Below, in pieces: positions 1 to 4,851 of a stretch of 5,616 nucleotides of DNA. Each line of letters starts with the position of its first letter. Position 1 is the first letter of the stretch. The position numbers and the translations under genes are program-made. Location: contig CAKOHL010000070.1 of assembly GCA_934085635.1 (NCBI GenBank), positions 1 through 5,616 of the forward strand. The letters are read 5' to 3'. This DNA comes from an uncultured Bacilli bacterium (GTDB lineage Bacteria > Bacillota_I > Bacilli_A > RF39 > UBA660). The notes under the pieces are model-generated. The model made no database searches and was not told the origin of the DNA. It was given only the letters and a program-made list of their open reading frames with translations.

Positions 1-78
1 CGTTTTATTACTGAACAATACATTTACAATTTATTTGTCTAATCGTTAACGTAAATAGATTTTTATTCGTATTTATAG

Positions 79-84
79 TATAAT
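79..84 (+). promoter_or_regulatory. Putative -10 box of the recU-PBP operon
   Basis: A perfect TATAAT lies 17 bases upstream of the recU GTG start, inside the only gene-free stretch before the operon (1-101). No good TTGACA-like -35 box is found at 16-18 bp spacing (the best positions, about 55-62, read ATAGATTT), and there is no TGn extension. The call therefore rests on the -10 box and its position. The transcript would have a very short leader of about 10 bases that carries the ribosome binding site. In DNA this AT-rich a TATAAT can occur by chance. Confidence 0.45.
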
Positions 85-90
85 GTTTAT

Positions 91-96
91 GAGGTG
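91..96 (+). promoter_or_regulatory. Ribosome binding site deciding the GTG start of recU
   Basis: GAGGTG ends five bases before the GTG at 102. The nearby ATG at 83 is out of frame, so GTG at 102 is the only start with a Shine-Dalgarno sequence. It gives a RecU that begins shortly before the conserved NRGM motif. Confidence 0.6.
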
Positions 97-101
97 CAGA
101 A

Positions 102-647
102 GTGATTAAATACAAGAAGAATATAGGTTATGCTAATAGAGGTATGTTTTTGGAGCATATTATAAATAATGCTAATACATATTATTTGAGTAAAGATATT
201 GCTGTTATTTATAAGAAGCCTACTCCAATTAAGGTACTTAATGTAGCATATAGGAGTTCTAAGACTACACTTATTGATAAAGCTGTTTTTAGTGAAACTA
301 GTACACTTGATTATAATGGTATATATAAAGGAAAGTATATTGAGTTTGATGCTAAAGAGTGTAAGAATAGTACTTCGTTTCCATTATCAAATATTAAACC
401 TCATCAAATTGAGCATATTAAGAATGTAATGAGACATAATGGAATTGTTTTTCTTATAATATTTATGAATAATAAGTTTTATTTACTTAAGGGAGATAGT
501 CTTATTAGTTTTATAGATAATAATAATAGAAAGAGTATTCCATATGAGTATATAGAGGAAAAAGGATATATTATTAAAGAAGGGTATATGCCTAGGATAG
601 ATTATATTAAGGCTATCGATGAGGCATATTTAAAGGAGGAAAAATGA
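102..647 (+). CDS. recU: Holliday junction resolvase RecU
   Basis: RecU is the Firmicutes Holliday junction-resolving endonuclease. It cleaves four-way junctions during recombinational repair and chromosome segregation, in the cytoplasm together with RuvAB and RecA. The 181-residue product carries the family signature throughout: ANRGMFLE (residues 11-18), KKPTPI (38-43), STLDYNG (67-73), YIEFDAKE (79-86), SFPLSNIKPHQIEH (92-105) and RKSIP (143-147). By alignment from memory with Bacillus subtilis RecU, the metal/catalytic residues correspond to D70, D83 and K85. D83 replaces the usual Glu, a conservative change. The protein is about 25 residues shorter than the 206-residue B. subtilis form, mostly at the N-terminus, where NRGM comes at residue 12 instead of about 32. 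It begins with GTG and its TGA stop overlaps the ATG of the PBP gene, so the two are translationally coupled. This is the conserved recU-ponA arrangement of Firmicutes. Confidence 0.95.
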   Translation: MIKYKKNIGYANRGMFLEHIINNANTYYLSKDIAVIYKKPTPIKVLNVAYRSSKTTLIDKAVFSETSTLDYNGIYKGKYIEFDAKECKNSTSFPLSNIKPHQIEHIKNVMRHNGIVFLIIFMNNKFYLLKGDSLISFIDNNNRKSIPYEYIEEKGYIIKEGYMPRIDYIKAIDEAYLKEEK

Positions 648-3475
648 AATCTTTAAAGAGTAAGATTAAATTTAATGAGATAAGAAATAAGAAGGAGAAA
701 CTTAAGGCAAAGTTAAAGACTAGAGAAAAGCCTAAGAAAGATAATGTTAAAACTGATAAAGCTTCAGTTTGGTATAAGATACTTATTGTTATTACTGGAC
801 TTGGTATTTTGATGTTTGGTGTTATTTTCTTGTTTGCTATATATATTGTTATAAGTGCACCTTCATTTAACGAGGATGATTTGTTTAATAAGGATTCTAC
901 AATTATTTATAAAGCTAATGGTGAGGTTCTTACTACTCTAGGTATGAATGCTGGAGATGGTAATGTTGAGAGAAGAACTAAACTTACTTATGAAGAATTA
1001 CCTGATGTTTTAATTGACGCGGTTGTTGCTACTGAAGACTCTAGATTCTTCCAACATAATGGTGTTGACCTTGCAAGATTTATTAAAGCTAGTATTGGGC
1101 AACTTTTAGGTAATTCTGGTGCAGGTGGTGCTTCTACCCTAACAATGCAAGTTAGTAAAAATGCTTTAACAGATACTACTTCAAGTGGTATTAAGGGTAT
1201 TATAAGAAAGTTTACAGATGTATATTTATCAGTATTTAAAATAGAAAAACAATATACTAAGCAAGATATTATAGAACTTTATTTAAATAGTGAGTTCTTA
1301 GGTAATCAATCATTTGGTGTTGAACAAGCTAGTCAAGTATATTTTGGTAAAAGTGCTAGTAATTTAAGTTTAAGTGAATCTGCTTTGATTGCTGGTTTAT
1401 TCCAAGCTCCTAGTGCATATGATCCTTATGTTTATCCAGAAAAAGCTGAAGCAAGAAGAAATCAAGTTTTAAATTTAATGGTGAGACACGGATATATTAA
1501 TGAAGAAGAAGCTAGTATAGCTAAGGCAATACCTGTTAAGAGTATGCTTACTGAAAGAAAGAGTAATTTAAATATTTATCAAGGTTATATAGATACTGTT
1601 ATTGAAGAAGTTATGGATAAGTATGATGTTAATCCATATAAAGTACCTATTGAGATTTATACTTATTTTGAAAGTGATAAGCAAGATGTTATTAATAGTA
1701 TTTATAGTGGAAGTGCTGGTTATACTTTTAAAGATGATGCTATTCAGCTCGCTGTTGCTGTTGTAGATAATAAGAATGGTGCTTTAATAGCTGTTGGTGC
1801 TAGAAGAAATGATAAGGGAGAACTTGGCTATAATTATGCTACTATGATTAATAGACACCCTGGTTCTACTATTAAACCTATTTTGGATTATGGTCCTGCT
1901 ATCGAATATTTGAATTGGTCTACTTACACTCCCCTATTTGATGAGGAAGTAAGTTATACTAAAGGTGGTTCTATTAAGAACTGGAATAATAAATATCAAG
2001 GTTTAGTTACTATGAAGACTGCTCTTTCTAAATCAATGAATACTGCTGCTCTTCAAGCTTTTCAAGCTACTAGTAATGAACAGAAATGGAATTTTGCTAC
2101 TAGTCTTGGAATTACACCTGGTAATGCTGGAGGAATTATACATGAATCTGCATCTATTGGTGCTTTTGAAGGAGTTAATCCTAAGAAACTAGCTGGTGCT
2201 TATAGTGCATTTGCTAATGGTGGATATTATACTGAAGCACATACTGTAAAAAGTATTAAATTTAAAGAGACTAATGAAACTAAAGAAATTAAATATACTA
2301 GAGAAAGAGTTATGAAAGAAACTACTTCATATATGATTACTGATATATTATTTGATGTTACTACAAGTTCTGCTAATGTTAGGGGTACTCAAGTAGCATC
2401 TAAGACTGGTACAAGTAGTTATGATACAGAGTTCTTAAAGAAACTTGGACTTTCTAATAATGTTATTCAAGATTCTTGGGTTGCTACTTATAATCCTGAT
2501 TATACTATTTCATTCTGGTATGGATATGATGAACTTACTAAAGAGATGGTAGAAAAGAAACAATATAACCTAATGAGTAGTGCTACTACTAATAGAAATA
2601 AGATACATGGTATACTTGCTAAGGGAATATTTAATACTGGAAGTAAGTTTACTGTTCCTAAAGGTATAAGTGAGGTTGAAGTTGAACTTGAAACTATTCC
2701 TGCTAGACTTGCTAGTGCTTATACTCCTACTGATTTAAGAGGAAAGTTCTACTTTATAGCTGGTACTGAACCTACCGAAACAAGTACAAGATTTACTGAA
2801 TTAGAGAATCCTACTAATATTAAAGTCTTAGAAACTGGTACTTCAGCTACTGTTAGTTGGACTAGTCCTAATACTCCAAGTGCTGTTAGTTTAGATTATT
2901 TAACAAATTACTTTAATAATAATTTTAAAAATTGGGCTGAGAAAAACTTTAATTTAAGGCTTGAATATAATAATAAAAATATTGGTACTTATGGATTTGA
3001 TATTTATTTAAAGAGTGGCGCTAATTTAACTTATGTTGGAAGAACTGATAGTAATTCTTATACAATTAATAATACTACTGGATATGATTCTGTTGTTGTA
3101 AAGAGTGCTTATTCAATATTTAAGACTAATCAAAGTAGTGGTGCTAGCGCTGAACTTACTGGTTCTTCTACTACATTCTCAATTGAGTTAAAGGCTATTT
3201 CAACAAGAAATGGAGATTTTGTTCATCCTACTTATAGTATAGGAGAAACTATTCCTGAGATTGGTACTAGTACTATTAAATTCTTAATTAATAATCTAGA
3301 TGTTACTAAGACAATACCTAGTACGGATATATCGTATAAGATAGAAGATTGTACTAATGCTTGTAAGAAAGTAGATAAGATAGATAATACTAAAACTGGA
3401 GAATATGAGATAACTTATACAGTTAATTATTTAGGTTCTCCTCATAAAGAAATTAGATATATACATATAAAGTAA
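644..3475 (+). CDS. Class A penicillin-binding protein (PBP1A-type), bifunctional
   Basis: This is a bifunctional peptidoglycan synthase that polymerises lipid II and cross-links the stem peptides outside the membrane. The 943 residues comprise a Lys-rich cytoplasmic N-terminus (1-42), one membrane segment (about 44-71), a GT51 glycosyltransferase (about 85-275), a linker, a transpeptidase (about 365-665) and a long C-terminal extension. GT51 motifs are VATEDSRFF (first catalytic Glu E131), GGASTLTMQVSKN (161-173), RKFTD (188-192), IIELYLN (209-215) and SLSESALIAGLFQAPSAYDP (242-261). The second catalytic Glu of the usual RKxxE motif is D192 here. Transpeptidase motifs are GSTIKP (nucleophile S408, K411), SMN (464-466) and KTGTSS (587-592). 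Residues about 720-848 look like an FN3 domain with an insert. Residues about 849-943 look like a DUF5011/Ig-like domain, ending TGEYEITYTV...RYIHIK and holding the protein's only two cysteines (C903, C907). The ATG overlaps the recU stop and follows AAAGGAGG at 632-639. It corresponds to B. subtilis ponA in position, but the symbol is not assigned because paralogues are common. Confidence 0.96.
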   Translation: MKSLKSKIKFNEIRNKKEKLKAKLKTREKPKKDNVKTDKASVWYKILIVITGLGILMFGVIFLFAIYIVISAPSFNEDDLFNKDSTIIYKANGEVLTTLGMNAGDGNVERRTKLTYEELPDVLIDAVVATEDSRFFQHNGVDLARFIKASIGQLLGNSGAGGASTLTMQVSKNALTDTTSSGIKGIIRKFTDVYLSVFKIEKQYTKQDIIELYLNSEFLGNQSFGVEQASQVYFGKSASNLSLSESALIAGLFQAPSAYDPYVYPEKAEARRNQVLNLMVRHGYINEEEASIAKAIPVKSMLTERKSNLNIYQGYIDTVIEEVMDKYDVNPYKVPIEIYTYFESDKQDVINSIYSGSAGYTFKDDAIQLAVAVVDNKNGALIAVGARRNDKGELGYNYATMINRHPGSTIKPILDYGPAIEYLNWSTYTPLFDEEVSYTKGGSIKNWNNKYQGLVTMKTALSKSMNTAALQAFQATSNEQKWNFATSLGITPGNAGGIIHESASIGAFEGVNPKKLAGAYSAFANGGYYTEAHTVKSIKFKETNETKEIKYTRERVMKETTSYMITDILFDVTTSSANVRGTQVASKTGTSSYDTEFLKKLGLSNNVIQDSWVATYNPDYTISFWYGYDELTKEMVEKKQYNLMSSATTNRNKIHGILAKGIFNTGSKFTVPKGISEVEVELETIPARLASAYTPTDLRGKFYFIAGTEPTETSTRFTELENPTNIKVLETGTSATVSWTSPNTPSAVSLDYLTNYFNNNFKNWAEKNFNLRLEYNNKNIGTYGFDIYLKSGANLTYVGRTDSNSYTINNTTGYDSVVVKSAYSIFKTNQSSGASAELTGSSTTFSIELKAISTRNGDFVHPTYSIGETIPEIGTSTIKFLINNLDVTKTIPSTDISYKIEDCTNACKKVDKIDNTKTGEYEITYTVNYLGSPHKEIRYIHIK

Positions 3476-3477
3476 GA

Positions 3478-3500
3478 GTGGCTTATTAGCCACCCTTTTT
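3478..3500 (+). terminator. Rho-independent terminator after the PBP gene
   Basis: A GTGGCT/AGCCAC stem of 6 bp (3478-3483 with 3488-3493) has a TATT loop and is followed by CCTTTTT. It starts two bases after the PBP TAA stop. The T tract overlaps the stop codon of the convergent lipoprotein gene (3499-3501). Read on the - strand, the same hairpin follows the lipoprotein stop but is trailed by CTCTTACTTT rather than a clean T run. It therefore serves mainly the + strand and may only weakly terminate the opposite one. Confidence 0.8.
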
Positions 3501-4488
3501 ATTTAGATAATGCTACTGTAGCAGTACTACTTGCTATTTGAAGAAGTTCATCACTTGTTAAGCTTTCACCTATTATGTAGTATTCTTTACCACCACTAGA
3601 CCAGTTTAGACTAGTATTTGTAAGTATTCCTAAGACGTTCCCATATTGTACTACATCTCCACTTACTAGTGTTGTTTCGTGTACATCATTTCTTTTTTGT
3701 GCTTCTTCAATTAATATGAAAGGTTTAACTCCTGTATAAGTAAGTATAACTCTTTCTTTATCTTCATTTGTTATTACTTCTTCTCCACTATATTTAGTAC
3801 CTGAAGGAAGATACATTGGATATACTACACTTTCTAATGTATTACTTGCTTCTTTATCAGTATTTTCTACACTTTCTTTAATGTTATTGTTTAGCATAAA
3901 GTATTCTTTATCATATTTAGTTTTTGTATCTATTTTAGTTATAACTGTTTTTATAACTTCTATATTAGAAGAATTTTTAACTACCACTTTATTAGGAAGA
4001 TAATCTTTACCTAAAGTAATTTCTTGAGTTTTAAGATCACTATTGTTAGGATAATTTACTTTACTTGTTATAGTGTATTTGCTTCCTGTTGAACCTACTT
4101 TTCTATCTTGGTCTTTTAATACATCTTTAAGTACTGTTTCAAGTACATAACTTTGACTACTATTTGTAGGCCATTCACTTTGGAATTTAAAACTCTTATT
4201 AATACTTGGAGTTACAACATATACTCCTTCATCATTTTTAAGAATAATTTGCTCGTGGTTGTTCTCTTTATTAGTTAAACTAACTTTGTAATAATTTCCT
4301 TTCTTAAATGTAACATCAACTGTGTAATTATATTTATCTTCATTATTAACTATTTCCATTTCTCCAATTAAATGATAATTATCTAAAGAATTAACTTTTT
4401 TTTCAAATTCTTTAACTACATTTTCATCATTTTTACCACATCCCACTAACATAAATAATGAAAATACTACTACTAAAAACTTTTTCAA
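3499..4488 (-). CDS. Lipoprotein with LolA-like and DUF4367-like domains
   Basis: The 329-residue product has a lipoprotein signal peptide: KK at 2-3, a hydrophobic core at 4-15, and lipobox LVGC with C17 as the predicted lipidated residue. It should be anchored on the outer face of the membrane. Residues about 22-200 resemble LolA-fold lipoproteins of Firmicutes (YdcC/GerS type), with a 'SLDNYHLIGEMEI' start, repeated beta-strand patterns (VDVTFKKGNYYKVSL) and a 'LPNKVVVKN' strand. After an acidic linker (203-218), residues about 222-325 resemble DUF4367: YPMYLPSGTKYSG, VILTYTG, LNWSSGGKEYYIIG, and a closing SDELLQIASS helix. LolA-fold proteins bind lipids or hydrophobic partners. The ligand here is unknown, and a sporulation or germination role, known for some relatives, is not shown. 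The start is TTG, set by AAAGGAGG. The gene stands alone, convergent with the PBP gene and divergent from the DUF378 gene. Confidence 0.85.
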   Translation of the reverse strand: MKKFLVVVFSLFMLVGCGKNDENVVKEFEKKVNSLDNYHLIGEMEIVNNEDKYNYTVDVTFKKGNYYKVSLTNKENNHEQIILKNDEGVYVVTPSINKSFKFQSEWPTNSSQSYVLETVLKDVLKDQDRKVGSTGSKYTITSKVNYPNNSDLKTQEITLGKDYLPNKVVVKNSSNIEVIKTVITKIDTKTKYDKEYFMLNNNIKESVENTDKEASNTLESVVYPMYLPSGTKYSGEEVITNEDKERVILTYTGVKPFILIEEAQKRNDVHETTLVSGDVVQYGNVLGILTNTSLNWSSGGKEYYIIGESLTSDELLQIASSTATVALSK

Positions 4489-4494
4489 AATAAC

Positions 4495-4502
4495 CCTCCT
4501 TT
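4495..4502 (-). promoter_or_regulatory. Ribosome binding site deciding the TTG start of the lipoprotein gene
   Basis: On the - strand AAAGGAGG is followed by GTTATT and then TTG (4488-4486), a six-base spacing. The next in-frame ATG would remove the signal peptide, so TTG is the supported start. Confidence 0.8.
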
Positions 4503-4512
4503 AATTATTTAC

Positions 4513-4529
4513 ATTAAATTATATTTAAT
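4513..4529. repeat. AT-only inverted repeat over the lipoprotein promoter
   Basis: ATTAAAT (4513-4519) and ATTTAAT (4523-4529) are perfect 7-bp inverted arms around a TAT centre. The repeat covers a - strand TATAAT (4523-4518) that sits about 30 bases upstream of the TTG start of the lipoprotein gene. An operator for a dimeric repressor is possible. The surrounding DNA is so A/T-rich that chance is a real alternative. Confidence 0.3.
4518..4523 (-). promoter_or_regulatory. Putative -10 box of the lipoprotein gene
   Basis: TATAAT on the - strand lies in the roughly 100-bp divergent intergenic region (4489-4592), upstream of the ribosome binding site. At 17 bp spacing the -35 position (4546-4541) reads TACATA, which is a poor match. 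The evidence is therefore the -10 hexamer and its placement. Confidence 0.35.
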
Positions 4530-4544
4530 TAATCTTCTAATATG

Positions 4545-4550
4545 TATAAA
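4545..4550 (+). promoter_or_regulatory. Possible -10 box of the DUF378 gene
   Basis: TATAAA preceded by TG, about 43 bases upstream of the ATG, is the best -10 candidate for the rightward gene. No convincing -35 is visible, and low-complexity AT DNA makes the call tentative. Confidence 0.25.
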
Positions 4551-4592
4551 ATAATTAAAAATGATTAAACTAATACCATAAGGAGGTAGAGA

Positions 4593-4802
4593 ATGCAAAG
4601 TTTACAAAAAATAGCATTAGCCTTAACTATCATAGGTGCTTTAAACTGGGGACTAGTCGGTTTATTTAATTTTAATCTAGTTGAAGCTATATTTGGTGTA
4701 GACGCTCTTCTTACTAAAGTAATTTATTCTTTCGTAGGACTTGCAGGTATTATTAACATAGGACTATTACTTACACCATTTACTACTAAAGAAACAAAAT
4801 AA
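4593..4802 (+). CDS. DUF378 small membrane protein (YuzA-like)
   Basis: This 69-residue protein has two predicted membrane segments (about 7-27 and 42-62), a short loop with FGVDALL between them and a polar tail, TTKETK. The sequence IGALNWGLVGLFNFNLVEAIFG (14-35), with the NWGLVG motif at 18-23, and the YSFVGLAGI stretch (45-53) are the signature of the DUF378 family, which includes B. subtilis YuzA. The full family length is present. The biochemical function of the family is unknown. The ATG is preceded by AAGGAGG (4580-4586) at a six-base spacing. The gene forms its own transcription unit, with a terminator hairpin beginning inside its stop codon. Confidence 0.92.
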   Translation: MQSLQKIALALTIIGALNWGLVGLFNFNLVEAIFGVDALLTKVIYSFVGLAGIINIGLLLTPFTTKETK

Positions 4803-4831
4803 AAGTATGAAAGAGTTATTCATACTTTTTT
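4801..4831. terminator. Bidirectional rho-independent terminator between convergent genes
   Basis: AAAAGTATGAA (4801-4811) pairs perfectly with TTCATACTTTT (4819-4829) around a 7-base loop, and T's run to 4831 on the + strand. Read on the - strand, the hairpin is followed by TTATTTTG, also T-rich. It is thus placed to end both the DUF378 transcript, whose stop codon it overlaps, and the convergent surface-protein transcript, whose stop is about 20 bases away. Confidence 0.88.
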
Positions 4832-4851
4832 GTTTGGGTTAAAGACACAGC

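Noticed and set aside
1..23. Start of a leftward gene at the - strand ATG (23-21)
   Set aside because: Only seven codons are visible before the edge, and no ribosome binding site precedes the ATG on that strand.
44..51. CGTTAACG palindrome upstream of the recU promoter
   Set aside because: It is only 8 bp, the symmetry does not extend into the flanks, and it lies upstream of a weak -35 region. This is too little to call an operator.
644..3475. Use of the mycoplasma genetic code (TGA as Trp)
   Set aside because: Tryptophans are encoded by TGG, recU ends at TGA exactly in the expected ATGA overlap, and the presence of a wall synthase fits a walled bacterium.
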